Positions 1 through 8,921 are shown, numbered from the stretch's first letter. The stretch is DNA of 12,816 bases from JBQTHD01 sp052390275 (GCA_052390275.1 JBQTHD010000031.1:1-12816); one strand, 5' to 3'. A program made the numbers and translations. Notes: a model not told the origin generated them from the letters alone.

Positions 1-762
1 CGACAAGAACCGCTTCGGTCGTCTCGTCGATGTCATGGTGCTGGTCCTCCTCGGGGAAGGCCAACAACCCTGTCAAATGCGGACTGAAACCTGGCGGATC
101 CTGTCGCGCGAAGTCAGAGGCAACCCAGAAGGTCTTGCGGTCATAGCGGGGATCGGCGCACAGTTCGGCGATCCGGTTGACGATCTCAGCAGCTTCGGGG
201 AGGTTGGTGTCGGTTCCGGGTTCCCGGTAGCCGTGGGTGACGTGCACATCGAGGACCGCGGGCCAGTCAGCATCGAGCGGCTGTTCACGTAGGGGAAGGA
301 TTTGCCCGTCATAGGCGAGGTGGTTGGAGAAGTCGATGATCTCCGGGACGCATCGAAAGTGCTCCTTGAGCATGATCACTCCCGGGTAGGTCCGCTTTGC
401 GATGTCGTAGAGGCTTGACGTGACATCCAGCAACGCCGAGTGCGGTAGGTCCGGGATGTGCTGGCCGACCAGCTCATGGATCCGGCCCTGATCGATGCCG
501 ACCGCCCTGGGGCTGATCTGCTTGTCGTCGCCGACGATCACCGCCTTGCGGGCGATGCCGAGAACAGCGAGTGAGAACAGGTCGCATTGGCTGCTCTCGT
601 CGACGATGACGACGTCGAACATCGTTGTCGCAGGGTCGAACGCTTCGACGACGCGGTGCGTCGGCATGATCCAGACGGGCACCGCCGACTGGGCGTCGCC
701 CATCGCTCGCTGAGCCACGGACCGCCAGAACGGGGCAAGCTTTCCGGTGCCCTTCCCGATTT
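1..762 (-). pseudogene. C-terminal part of disrupted SF1 (DNA2/NAM7-like) helicase, cut by window edge
   Basis: This stretch reads in a different minus-strand frame from the segment upstream. It restores the helicase core that the upstream frame loses at about 760. Translating the complement gives IGKGTGKLAPFW, then the motif II block DVVIVDESSQCDLFSL (Walker B-like, DE at about 599-604), then motif III VIVGDDKQISP at about 510-542, and then LKEHFRCVPEIIDFSN near 317-366. These are the conserved blocks of AAA_12-type C-terminal cores in DNA2/NAM7 superfamily 1 helicases, which couple ATP hydrolysis to translocation on nucleic acid. No stop occurs in this frame down to position 1, so the gene continues beyond the window. 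Below about 120 the translation no longer resembles the expected continuation. The piece has no start of its own and is expressed only if the frameshift is a sequencing error or is bypassed. Confidence 0.8.
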
Positions 763-1851
763 CTTCAGCGCCTGAGCCCACGCGGTCAGCGCCTGCCGTT
801 GCTTGTCGGTCAGACGCTCAGCGAGGCACAACCAGGCGGATCGGGCCGCCAGCTGCGCGGTTGCCCTCTGCACGTGAACGAGTTCCCCCTCAAGTTGCCG
901 TTGAAGCGTCGCCGGGTCGTCGCCGGACAGAATCCCCTGAAGCCATGTTTCCGCCTGACGCCAGGTCCACGCGTCTGCGGCAGCCGCCACGGATCCGACA
1001 CGAGTGGGGTCCGCCCGGTGCTCGATGATCCGCTGTGCCCAGATCGGTGCAACCGACGCCAGGGTGTTGTGGAATCGGTCCAGTTCGGCGACAGGCCCGA
1101 CGAGCGCTCTCAGATGTCGGGCGCGCACACGGACTGCTTCCCAACGACCGATCAAGCAGGTATCGAAAGCCTCGAGCAGTTCGTTCCAGAGCGCCGACGG
1201 TGCGTGGCTCGTTTGGCCGACGACCAGTTGTGAACGGATGCCGGCGAGTTCGGCATCGAGGGTGCGCTCCTTGAAGTGGGAAAGCGCGCCCGCCAATGCG
1301 CCTTCCAGGCGGTGCAAGTCCAACGGTGACGGGGAAAGCGGTGGTGTTATTCCGGCATTGAGAAGAAGCCCCCGAAGGTTCGGCCAACCGACGGCGGCCC
1401 ATTCGACCGCTTCCTGCAGTCCACGGACCTGGCTGCCGATCAGGGCGATGTGAGTGCCGGGGTCGAGCCGCGGGCCTAGAACACGGCCCACTGTCTGGCT
1501 CCAGCGGGTCTCGAACTCGTACTCACGGCGCCGGGTCCTTGCTTCGGTTAGGCACAGCTCCATATCGGCTGCGGAGCGAGGCGGTTCTCCGTCGACCTCG
1601 CAGCGCTGATGAAGCGCGTGCATCTCCCTCTGAAGCATCTTGGACACGCCCTTGCCGGCCGCGAGCCGGTCGCGAAGCGCTTCCATCTCCTCGATGATCG
1701 CCTTCGACGGCAATCCCTCTTCGGGGAGTACGACCGTGTGGCCGACGAGGCCTTGGCGCCAGGCGTTCAGCTCATCAAGGGTCGCTCCCAGTGCTTGCGC
1801 CTGGGAATGCCAGCCATCGGCGAGCGCCTGGTCCGAACGGCACTCCTCCAC
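538..1851 (-). pseudogene. Middle segment of the disrupted SF1 helicase
   Basis: This open frame of 437 codons lies in exactly the same frame as the upstream 608-codon ORF and is separated from it only by the amber codon at 1957-1959. The bases between (1852-1956) translate to a sensible continuation, RLDALGFDGLTELL then VRGIRAWVDHAEGTWLATIV. The GTG at 1851 is therefore an internal valine and not a credible start; no ribosome binding site is visible before it. The segment is mostly charged and helical, the kind of insertion found between the P-loop and motif II in long helicases of this group. True homology runs to about 763. The last 75 or so residues down to 538, rich in Ser and Arg, are an out-of-frame reading after the frameshift. 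It is probably not translated as a protein of its own. Confidence 0.75.
760..762 (-). other. Probable -1 frameshift in an A run of the helicase gene
   Basis: On the minus strand the sequence is AAGAAATCGGGAAGGGCACC. Read straight through, it gives KKSGRAPESLP and then nonsense-like residues ending at a stop at 538. Adding one A to the AAA run gives KKIGKGTGKLAPFW followed by intact motifs II and III. One lost A at this homopolymer therefore explains the change of frame. It may be a real mutation or a homopolymer sequencing error. Confidence 0.8.
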
Positions 1852-1956
1852 GATCGTGGCAAGCCAGGTCCCCTCAGCGTGATCGACCCAGGCCCGGATC
1901 CCGCGGACGTAGACGAGTAGCTCCGTCAGCCCGTCGAACCCGAGGGCGTCGAGCCG

Positions 1957-1959
1957 CTA
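1957..1959 (-). other. In-frame amber codon splitting the helicase gene
   Basis: The minus strand reads GGG CGT TAG CGG CTC GAC, with open sequence in the same frame on both sides. One substitution from CAG, GAG, AAG or TGG would make this stop. There is no new start with a ribosome binding site nearby. The second lesion about 1.2 kb downstream argues for gene decay rather than recoding. Confidence 0.8.
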
Positions 1960-3783
1960 ACGCCCCTCCAAGATCGACTCGAGGTCGGCGAGCCGGTCGC
2001 GAAGGCTGCGCAGCTCGTCGAACTTCGACGCAAGGTCTCCGCCTGCGGGCAGCACCGAGGGGTCCGGAAGCGTCAGACGTGCCTGCACACAGTCATCCGG
2101 GTCGAGTTGCGCCGCGCGTTCGTACAACCGAACGAGGTCGCTTGGAGGCAGCGGGCAGGCCGCCGCGCTGGGGATGGGGTCCGGGATGAAGCTGAGCGTG
2201 TCGGCTCTTTCGGCGAGCCACACGCCAAGTGTTGAGGGCGTGTGGTCCGCCGAACCGATCGTGTAGTCCTCACGTTCACGGGCCGAGACCGCTTCGATCC
2301 GGGTACGAAGCGATGCAACCGATTCCCGTGTACGAGCAAGTTCGTCAGAGATCTCGCTCACCTGCTGGCGAGCGATCGGCCGGTCGAGCCCAACCGCATG
2401 TTCGTAGATGGCCTGCACGGACACTTCGAGTTGTGCGAGAGAACCAGCCGAGCTGTCGAGAACCTCCACGGTGAGGTCCCGTACCTCCTCAGGGATCTTC
2501 GCTCGGAGCACCCGGAGCGCCTGGTCCTTCTGGCTGGTCACCAGCACGCTCTTGCCGTGACCGACGAGGTGACTGATGAGGTTCGCGATCGTGTGGGTCT
2601 TGCCTGTACCGGGGGGGCCCTGGACAGTCACACCGTGGTGCTGCGACAGCCGTTTCGCTACCGCTTCTTGTTCAGGGTTCGACGGCAGCGGCATCAGCAG
2701 CTGTTCACCGACATGTCCCCATTCCCGGGCGTTTGCCCTCGAGCCGACGGCCTCGATCCCACTCGGTTCGTCGGCGACGACGGAGGCGAGCGCGTGAGGG
2801 ACTTCTATCGAAGCGCTCGCGAGTGCATCCCGGATGTTGGCGAAGAACCGCTCGTAGAGCGTTGATCGCCGACGAACGAACAGACCCCAAGTTGCGGTGA
2901 CAACCGGATGTTCGGTCGGTAGCGAGGGTTCGTCTGCTTGCACCACGCTGCCGTCAAGGCCGAGTGGGGCAAGCAATTGGTCGTAGAGGTTGGTCAGCTC
3001 AGGATCGAACGGTCCGGTTGGCTCTTCGCGGAAGCGGTTGCGTATGCCAACGAGGAGATCGAAGCCGTTCAGGTCGAGCCCCTGGAGGACCTCGATTTCC
3101 AGGTTGCTGATCAGCGAATCGGGGTGGACGGAAACAGCCCCCGTGTCGGAGTCGAACTCGATCCGAACCCGGGTCGTGACCATCGGGTGGACGATGCGTT
3201 CGCCAGAGAGTTTCCAAGACAGCACCCCTGTGCCCCAGGCCAGTTCGACGAAGGCCTCTTCGCGCTGGAGACGGAGACGAAGGTCGTAGAGGTCCTGATA
3301 GAGAGCACGAGCAGCGAGGGCGACCTTGGCCACCTCTGACCAGGGCCGCCATTCATTTGCCAGGTAACCCTCGAGGAGCTGGCCGAGCTGTTCCATCTCA
3401 TCCTCGTCAACCTCGAGGCGCTCGAAAGAGTTGGTCCGCAGCGACGGTTCATGGGCCGGGTCGGTGATGCCGACTTCGAGATGCTCGACGACCAGATGAT
3501 CTGGAAGGGCCGGTGGTGGAGGAACCGTCGCCTTCGATACGTGCAGCCACGGCTCTTGGCCGGTCTTCGTGACGACGCAGGACGGGTGGTCCGGAACGGC
3601 TGACGCCCACCAGCGCTTGTCCTGGTAGTCGGCGATGTCGCGGATTGTTGGCTTTCCGGAACTGTGGACTGCGTGGAGATACTCGAACAGGCGGATCGCC
3701 CGAGGCCTGAGGCCTCCTTCAGCCTCGAGCAGGTCCCGTTCGGACGCGACTGCCTCAGCCCCTACGGTGCCATGCCCCTCCAT
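1957..3783 (-). CDS. N-terminal 608 residues of SF1 (DNA2/NAM7-like) helicase/ATPase, truncated by amber codon
   Basis: This is the first part of a large superfamily 1 ATPase gene that spans 1-3783 and continues past the window edge. The ATG at 3783 is preceded by GAGGTG at a suitable distance. Residues 1 to about 365 form an N-terminal region that I cannot assign to a named domain. The block SNPEQEAVAKRL (residues 368-379) is a Q-motif-like element, followed by the P-loop GPPGTGKT (389-396) and helicase motif Ia (VLVTSQKDQALRVL, about 413-426). The region after 450 is helical and probably coiled. Motifs II and III are not in this ORF; they lie downstream beyond an amber codon and a frameshift. 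Such helicases occur in repair and in phage-defence loci, but the role here is unknown. A 608-residue product would carry a nucleotide-binding P-loop but no complete helicase core, so the locus is best read as a pseudogene unless the two lesions are sequence errors. Confidence 0.82.
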   Translation of the reverse strand: MEGHGTVGAEAVASERDLLEAEGGLRPRAIRLFEYLHAVHSSGKPTIRDIADYQDKRWWASAVPDHPSCVVTKTGQEPWLHVSKATVPPPPALPDHLVVEHLEVGITDPAHEPSLRTNSFERLEVDEDEMEQLGQLLEGYLANEWRPWSEVAKVALAARALYQDLYDLRLRLQREEAFVELAWGTGVLSWKLSGERIVHPMVTTRVRIEFDSDTGAVSVHPDSLISNLEIEVLQGLDLNGFDLLVGIRNRFREEPTGPFDPELTNLYDQLLAPLGLDGSVVQADEPSLPTEHPVVTATWGLFVRRRSTLYERFFANIRDALASASIEVPHALASVVADEPSGIEAVGSRANAREWGHVGEQLLMPLPSNPEQEAVAKRLSQHHGVTVQGPPGTGKTHTIANLISHLVGHGKSVLVTSQKDQALRVLRAKIPEEVRDLTVEVLDSSAGSLAQLEVSVQAIYEHAVGLDRPIARQQVSEISDELARTRESVASLRTRIEAVSAREREDYTIGSADHTPSTLGVWLAERADTLSFIPDPIPSAAACPLPPSDLVRLYERAAQLDPDDCVQARLTLPDPSVLPAGGDLASKFDELRSLRDRLADLESILEGR

Positions 3784-3850
3784 GCACCTCGATAGTAAGG
3801 CTCACCTACGACAGGGGCACTCGGTGCAGCCGACTCACCACATCTTGGGG

Positions 3851-4120
3851 TCAGCGCGGACCGCCAGGGTGAAGAGTCGTGACAACCCTAAGGTCATCGA
3901 TGCCTTCGAAATCCCGGGGTTTGCAGGTGTAGAGCGCAGGATCGTTGGCGATGGCGGTCGCCGCGATCAGGGCGTCAAACGCACGGGCCTTTGGTTTGCG
4001 GCCGGCGTGGCGCAGCGAGGCGGCCACCCGTCCGAAGGCCCTGGCTGCTGGCGCGACGAACTCAAGCGGTTCGAAAGCCGCCCATGCCTCCTGGAGGCGG
4101 ATTTGGCGAGCCGCATCCGC
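3851..4120 (-). pseudogene. VapC-like PIN-domain toxin remnant (C-terminal portion)
   Basis: The last 89 codons read like the C-terminal two thirds of a VapC ribonuclease. FEPLEF is followed by ARAFGRVAASLRHAGRK, then FDALIAATAIANDPALYTCK, then PRDFEGIDDLRVV. The Asp in FDALIAATA and the Asp of PRDFEGI occupy the usual positions of the later acidic residues of PIN domains, which bind the catalytic metal. VapC proteins are usually about 130 residues and begin with a short strand bearing the first catalytic Asp. No such strand, and no AEL-type helix in a clean frame, is found upstream: beyond about 4120 the frame holds low-complexity Pro/Gly/Arg sequence that does not look like a PIN domain. 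A broken GFAE reading is present in another frame near 4130-4140, which suggests a frameshift or junction. No VapB antitoxin is visible. The helicase start lies 67 bp downstream on the same strand. Toxin activity is unlikely. Confidence 0.72.
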
Positions 4121-4154
4121 CGAGCTATTCGGCGAAGCCGTCCTTGCCCTTTTG

Positions 4155-4179
4155 GGAGGGGCCCAGGGCCTGGCCCTCC
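4155..4179. promoter_or_regulatory. Nested inverted repeat upstream of the ECF operon
   Basis: GGAGGG at 4155-4160 is the complement of CCCTCC at 4174-4179. Between them CCAGG (4163-4167) and CCTGG (4169-4173) form a second, inner inverted repeat. The element ends 12 bases before a TGTCACA promoter-like box. No T run follows on either strand, so an intrinsic terminator is unlikely and an operator or a chance GC-rich palindrome is more plausible. Confidence 0.3.
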
Positions 4180-4191
4180 ACCGGGACCCCG

Positions 4192-4220
4192 TGTCACATT
4201 TATCGCCCTGGCGGTGCTGT
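4192..4220 (+). promoter_or_regulatory. Candidate ECF sigma-dependent promoter of the sigma/anti-sigma/ABC operon
   Basis: TGTCACA at 4192-4198 resembles the -35 box of several actinobacterial ECF promoters. About 17 bases later comes GCTGT/CTGTAG (4216-4222), which could serve as a -10 region, although it is not the usual CGTC. The site lies about 100 bp before the sigma gene start, where an autoregulated promoter would be expected. The match is partial. Confidence 0.35.
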
Positions 4221-4306
4221 AGAGAGGTGGCTCTGATCCGGTCCGCAGATGCGGGTGCCTCATCCGTCCTGGCTATCCCCGCCCCGGGCGCCGATGGAGT
4301 GAGGGG

Positions 4307-4313
4307 AAGGAGG
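4307..4313 (+). promoter_or_regulatory. Strong ribosome binding site for the sigma factor gene
   Basis: AAGGAGG at 4307-4313 is an almost perfect anti-16S match. It lies 3 bases before ATG 4317 and 6 bases before GTG 4320. It fixes the sigma start to this pair of codons and rules out the much longer upstream reading of the same frame from 3945. Confidence 0.75.
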
Positions 4314-4316
4314 GAG

Positions 4317-4844
4317 ATGGTGGCCCTGTCGGGTTCGAGCCGCGATGCCATGCGCACCGATCTGGACGAGATCTTCCGCCGCCACTACCCGCTGGTCGTG
4401 GGGGTGGCGGCCCGGGTGCTGGGCAGTAGAGACCAAGCCGAGGACGTGGCCCAGGACGCGCTCGTGTCCTTCGGTCGCACGTCGGTTCCGGCATCCGAGG
4501 CGCGCGGCTGGCTGTGCGTGGCCGCGGCCCACGGTGCCTTGAACCAGCTCCGCTCCGGGCGCCGGCGGGCCCGGCGAGAGGCCACCGGCGGGGCGGCTGG
4601 CGCCGGCGTGGTGGGCGACGTCGCCGATGAGGTGGTGGCCCTGGAGGAGCGCCGCCGGGTGCGTGAGGCCCTGGCCCGGCTGCCCCGCAAGCAGGCCGTG
4701 GCCCTGGTGCTGCGCCACAACGGCTTGAGCTACGCCGAGGTCGCCGCCGCCCTCGACCTGTCCGTCGGCAGCGTCGGCACCACCGTGCGGCGCGCCGAAT
4801 CCGCGTTGAGAAAGGACCTGATCCGCCATGAGTCATCCCACTGA
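4317..4844 (+). CDS. ECF-family RNA polymerase sigma factor
   Basis: A 175-residue sigma-70 family factor of the extracytoplasmic function type, which directs RNA polymerase to a small regulon. Region 2 spans about residues 17-55 (EIFRRHYPLVVGVAARVLGS, then QAEDVAQDALVSFGR), the part that contacts the -10 element. Region 4 spans about 110-165, with LPRKQAVALVLRHNGLSYAE followed by the helix-turn-helix VAAALDLSVGSVGTTVRRA that reads the -35 box. There is no region 1 or 3, and the length is normal for the class. ATG 4317 or GTG 4320 is supported by AAGGAGG just upstream; upstream codons in this frame overlap the VapC remnant and are not needed. The gene ends inside the next gene (17-bp overlap with the anti-sigma ORF), so the two are translationally coupled. 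The factor is probably held inactive by that anti-sigma protein and may activate its own operon. Confidence 0.92.
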   Translation: MVALSGSSRDAMRTDLDEIFRRHYPLVVGVAARVLGSRDQAEDVAQDALVSFGRTSVPASEARGWLCVAAAHGALNQLRSGRRRARREATGGAAGAGVVGDVADEVVALEERRRVREALARLPRKQAVALVLRHNGLSYAEVAAALDLSVGSVGTTVRRAESALRKDLIRHESSH

Positions 4845-6116
4845 GGGCGTGCTGCGCCGGTTGCTCGACGAGCCGGCCGGCGTTGAAGCGTCCGACCGGG
4901 AGCACGTGGCCGGCTGCCCGAAGTGCCTCGGGGCCCTGGCCGGCGTTCGTGACGATGCCGACCTCGTCCATGCGGCGCTGGGCGCCGAGACGGCCGAAGG
5001 CATCGACGTCGACCGGGCCTGGCAGCGCCTTTCGTCAACTACTGCTGCCGCCGGTAAGGGTGGCGCTTTGACCTTCTCCGGCTCCGTCGTTGCCCCGGGA
5101 TTCGACATGACAACCACGCCGGCCGCCGGCCGAGGCCGGACGGTTACCCCGCCCGACCTCGTGCCCAGCCTGAACACCTCTTGGCGAAGTCCGGACTCGG
5201 GGCGAACACTTGGACGCACGGGTCGGTCCCCGAAGTGGGCTTTGCCGGTCGGGCTGGCAGCCAGCCCAGGGTCTCCGGTCGAGGCACCGGGCCGGGTCCG
5301 GGCCCCACTTCGGCGTCCCGTGGTCGCCGCCGCCGCGGTCGCCCTGGTGGTGACCGGTGCCGGCGCCGCAGGCGCCAACGGCTGGTTGACGATATTTCGC
5401 ACTGAGCGCATAGCCCCGGTCAGCCTCAGCGCCGCGGATCTCCACGCCCTGCCCGACCTGTCGGCCTATGGAGATGTCGAGATCGCAAACGAGCCCGAGG
5501 TGCACCCGGCCCCCGACGCTGCCACCGCCGCCGCCGAGACCGGCCTCGACGTTCCCGAGGTGACAACGCGTCCCCGCGGTGTCACGGGCCAGCCCCGCTA
5601 CCAGGTCGGTGGCGAGGTGAGCGCCACCTTCACCTTCTCGGCTGAGCGGGCCGCCCAGGCTGCGGCCGAGGCCGGCACGGCGCTGCCGGCGCCGCCCGCC
5701 GGCCTCGATGGCAGCCAGGTGCGCCTGGTGGCCGGCCCGGGCGTGGCCGCCGTCTGGTCGCACCAGGCCGGCGTTCCCTCCCTGGTCGTGGGCCGGGCCG
5801 TCGCCCCCAAGGCCTTTTCCTCCTCGGGCATCGCCTTCGAGACGGTGCGCGACTACCTGCTGTCGCTTCCCGGCCTGCCCGAGGAGGTGGCGGGCCCTCT
5901 TCGTACCTTCAACGCCGATGGCAGCACCCTCCCCCTGCCGGTGCCGGCCGACCGGGTGATCACCTCGACGGCCACCGTCGACGGCCAGCCGGCCACGGTC
6001 TTCACCACCCGGGACCGGTCCCTGGCCGCCGTGGCCTGGGTGCGGGACGGCGTGGTCACGGTGGTCGCGGGGCCCCTCGACGCCGACGAGGTCCTCTCGG
6101 TGGCTCGGGGCCTGAG

Positions 6117-6120
<4 letters not shown>
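4828..6120 (+). CDS. Membrane-anchored zinc-binding anti-sigma factor with extracytoplasmic domain
   Basis: A 430-residue protein encoded immediately after, and overlapping, the ECF sigma gene. The N-terminus has H26-x3-C30-x2-C33 (EHVAGCPKCLGAL), the zinc-associated anti-sigma (ZAS) motif that binds and sequesters the partner sigma factor in the cytoplasm. A Pro/Ser/Gly-rich linker covers about residues 72-160. A basic stretch (RVRAPLRRP) precedes one hydrophobic segment at about 164-186, giving a single-pass N-in, C-out topology. The remaining 240 or so residues would lie outside the membrane and look like a compact beta-rich sensor domain (for example QVRLVAGPGVAAVWSHQAG). I cannot name this domain. 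The protein is far longer than minimal anti-sigma factors (about 90-250 residues), so signal sensing outside the cell is plausible. The start ATG at 4828 lies within the sigma gene; the end overlaps the ABC ATPase start (GTGA). Confidence 0.82.
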
Positions 6121-7134
<1,014 letters not shown>

Positions 7135-7142
<8 letters not shown>

Positions 7143-8010
7143 TGTCCGGACGGTGATCACCGTCGCCGCCCTCACCCTTCGGGAGGCGTCGCGCCGGCGG
7201 GTGATGCTCGCCGTGGTGGGCCTCACCGTGGTGCTGCTCGCCCTGAGCGGCTGGGGGTTCTCGCGGCTGGCGGCCGAGTCGGGCGCCGGCACCCTCACCA
7301 GCGGCCAGGCCCGCCTGACCGCCTCGATCATGCTCAACCTGGTGATGTTCGGATTCAGCCTCATCGCTGCGCTGGGCACGGCCTTTCTGGCCGGCCCCAC
7401 CCTCTCGGGCGAGACGGAGTCGGGCATCGCCCTCGCCGTGTTGGCCCGGCCCATCCGCCGCTCGGCCTTCCTGCTAGGCAAGTGGCTCGGGCTGGTGGCC
7501 TTCGGCAGCGGCTTCGTCGCGGTCGCCGGCCTGGCCCAATGCATCGTCGTCCAGCTGACGGTGGACTACTGGCCGCCGCAACCGGCACTCGCCCTGGCCC
7601 AGTTGGCGGCGCAGACCGTCGTGCTGCTCACCCTGGCCGTGCTGCTGTCGACCGCAGTGTCGCCGATGGCCTCGGGCGTCGTCGCCGTCGGCCTCTTCGG
7701 CGCCACCTGGATCGCCGGCGTGGTGGGCGGCATCGGCGCATCCCTTGGCAACGAGTCCGTCGCCCGGGTCGGCGGCATCTCCCGCATGATCCTGCCCACC
7801 GACGGCCTCTGGCGCGGAGCCATGCACGCCCTGCAGGATCCGTCGGCCCTCATCCAGTTCGGCGGAAGTGCATCGGCGGCCTCGGAGGCCCAGGCCTTCC
7901 CCTTCTTGAGCATGGCCCCTTTGACCACGGGCTACCTCCTTTGGGCCGCCGTCTGGGTCGCCATGGTCTGGGCCTTGGCCGCCAACTCCTTCACCCGCAA
8001 GGACCTCTGA
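7135..8010 (+). CDS. ABC-2 type transporter permease
   Basis: A 291-residue integral membrane protein that pairs with the ATPase encoded just upstream. About six hydrophobic segments are visible, near residues 22-40, 62-86, 117-140, 152-175, 178-201 and 265-283. The block GPTLSGETESGIALAVLARPIRRSAFLLGKWLG (shown in parts: GETESGIALAVLARPI, RRSAFLLGKW) is the cytoplasmic coupling region typical of ABC2_membrane_2-type permeases, in which the E-x-G-(T/I) and RPI-R pattern contacts the ATPase. The ATG at 7135 overlaps the end of the ATPase gene; upstream codons in the same frame (from 6961) lie inside that gene and are not the start. It is the last gene of the operon. No clear terminator hairpin with a T run follows. 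The transported substrate is unknown. Confidence 0.88.
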
Positions 8011-8071
8011 ACCGCCGTTAGGTCCCGACCCCGGCAGAGCAGACCCAGTCGGCCGGGCCGCCATCCGACGA

Positions 8072-8124
8072 GCGACGGGCGACGGGCGACGGGCGACGGG
8101 CGACGGGCGACGGGCGACGGGCGA
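8072..8124. repeat. Heptamer tandem repeat (GCGACGG)7 in convergent intergenic gap
   Basis: Seven perfect head-to-tail copies of GCGACGG occupy 8072-8120, followed by a partial copy to 8124 and preceded by a degenerate one. The array sits in the 232-bp gap between the permease stop and the YceI stop, which converge. Copy number of such short perfect arrays often varies by slippage. No gene or clear terminator is seen in the rest of the gap. Confidence 0.92.
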
Positions 8125-8242
8125 GCTTTCGGGGCCGATACCAGGCGGCAGCGAAAGATCCCGACGGTCGGCCGCCGCCGGGATGGCGACGGCCAGGTTC
8201 GGCTGAGATGCCGTCGAGACCAAAGGCCCCGACGGCGGCGCC

Positions 8243-8791
8243 TCAGGCCGGTTCGACGAACTGGAGATCGATCTCGATTTTGATGACGTCGCCCAGCATG
8301 GCCCCGAGCGGGCCGAATCCGAGGTCGAAGTCCTTTCGGCGGATCTCGCCGGTGGCCTCGAACCCAGCGTGACGGGTTCCGTCGAAGAAGCCCTCCACTC
8401 CGCCCAGTTCCACCGCCAGGACCAGCGGTCGGGTGATGGCACCGATGGTCAGCTCGCCGTCAACGTTCCATGACGAACCCGCGCCGCGAATGGCCGACGA
8501 CTGGAAGGACATCGTCGGCCGGCTGGCGACGTCGAGAAGTTCGGGCGAACGCAGATGGGCGTCACGGTCGGCATTGCCGGTGTCGATGGATCCCATGTCG
8601 ATGGTGGCGGTGACTCGGGAGTCAGCCGGTGTGGCCCCGACCACCAACTCGGCGGCCACCTCCTGGAAATGTCCCCGGACTTTGGACACACCTAGGTGAC
8701 GGATGGTGAAGCCAACCGAGGTGTGGTGGTTGTCGAGTGTCCAGGTTCCCTGAGCCAGCGTCGGTTCAGAAGTGTGTGTGGTTGTTGTCAT
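8243..8791 (-). CDS. YceI-family lipid-binding-type protein
   Basis: A 182-residue protein with the YceI pattern. It opens with GTWTLDNHHTSVGFTIRHLGVSKVRG (seen as TWTLDNHHTSVGFTIRHLG), followed by VTATIDMGSIDTGNADRDAH with LRSPELLDV, then MSFQSSAIR, VDGELTIGAITRPL and the closing DVIKIEIDLQFVE. YceI proteins are lipocalin-like barrels that bind long isoprenoid or amphiphilic molecules. The length matches the family. No signal peptide is visible (the N-terminus is MTTTTHTSEPTLAQG), so this version is cytoplasmic, as in many actinobacterial members. The ATG at 8791 shares the bases CATG with a plus-strand ATG. No strong ribosome binding site is visible. It is divergent from the XRE regulator gene, which may control it. 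Confidence 0.93.
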   Translation of the reverse strand: MTTTTHTSEPTLAQGTWTLDNHHTSVGFTIRHLGVSKVRGHFQEVAAELVVGATPADSRVTATIDMGSIDTGNADRDAHLRSPELLDVASRPTMSFQSSAIRGAGSSWNVDGELTIGAITRPLVLAVELGGVEGFFDGTRHAGFEATGEIRRKDFDLGFGPLGAMLGDVIKIEIDLQFVEPA

Positions 8792-8837
8792 GGCTGGAGC
8801 ATCTACCCATCGAGAGTCGATAGGGAGACCGGGCTGG

Positions 8838-8882
8838 TACTGGCCCCACGACGGCTGGCCCCATCATGGCTGGCCCCACCAG
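8838..8882. repeat. Three 15-bp direct repeats between divergent YceI and XRE genes, possible operator
   Basis: CTGGCCCCA occurs at 8840-8848, 8855-8863 and 8870-8878, exactly 15 bp apart. The second and third units share GGCTGGCCCCA. Even phasing inside a 130-bp divergent promoter gap suggests binding sites for a regulator, with the adjacent XRE protein the obvious candidate. The direct repeat is certain; the operator role is inferred. Confidence 0.6.
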
Positions 8883-8921
8883 GGCTACGACCGGGCCGGT
8901 GCGACTTGTCAGACTGTGGGG

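Noticed and set aside
1957..1959. Amber codon as programmed readthrough or pyrrolysine site
   Set aside because: No readthrough context or supporting element was seen, and a second lesion downstream makes ordinary gene decay or sequence error simpler.
4151..4180. GC-rich inverted repeat as an intrinsic terminator
   Set aside because: No T run follows the stem on either strand; the only T tract (4150-4153) is on the wrong side for the plus strand, and the minus strand has A residues after the stem.
3945..4316. Upstream extension of the sigma factor reading frame
   Set aside because: It would overlap the VapC remnant and adds Ala/Arg-rich residues not found in ECF factors. The AAGGAGG at 4307-4313 places the start at 4317 or 4320.
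8072..8124. Heptamer array as a CRISPR or plasmid iteron origin
   Set aside because: There are no spacers between units, the unit is only 7 bp, and no replication gene or AT-rich region is nearby.
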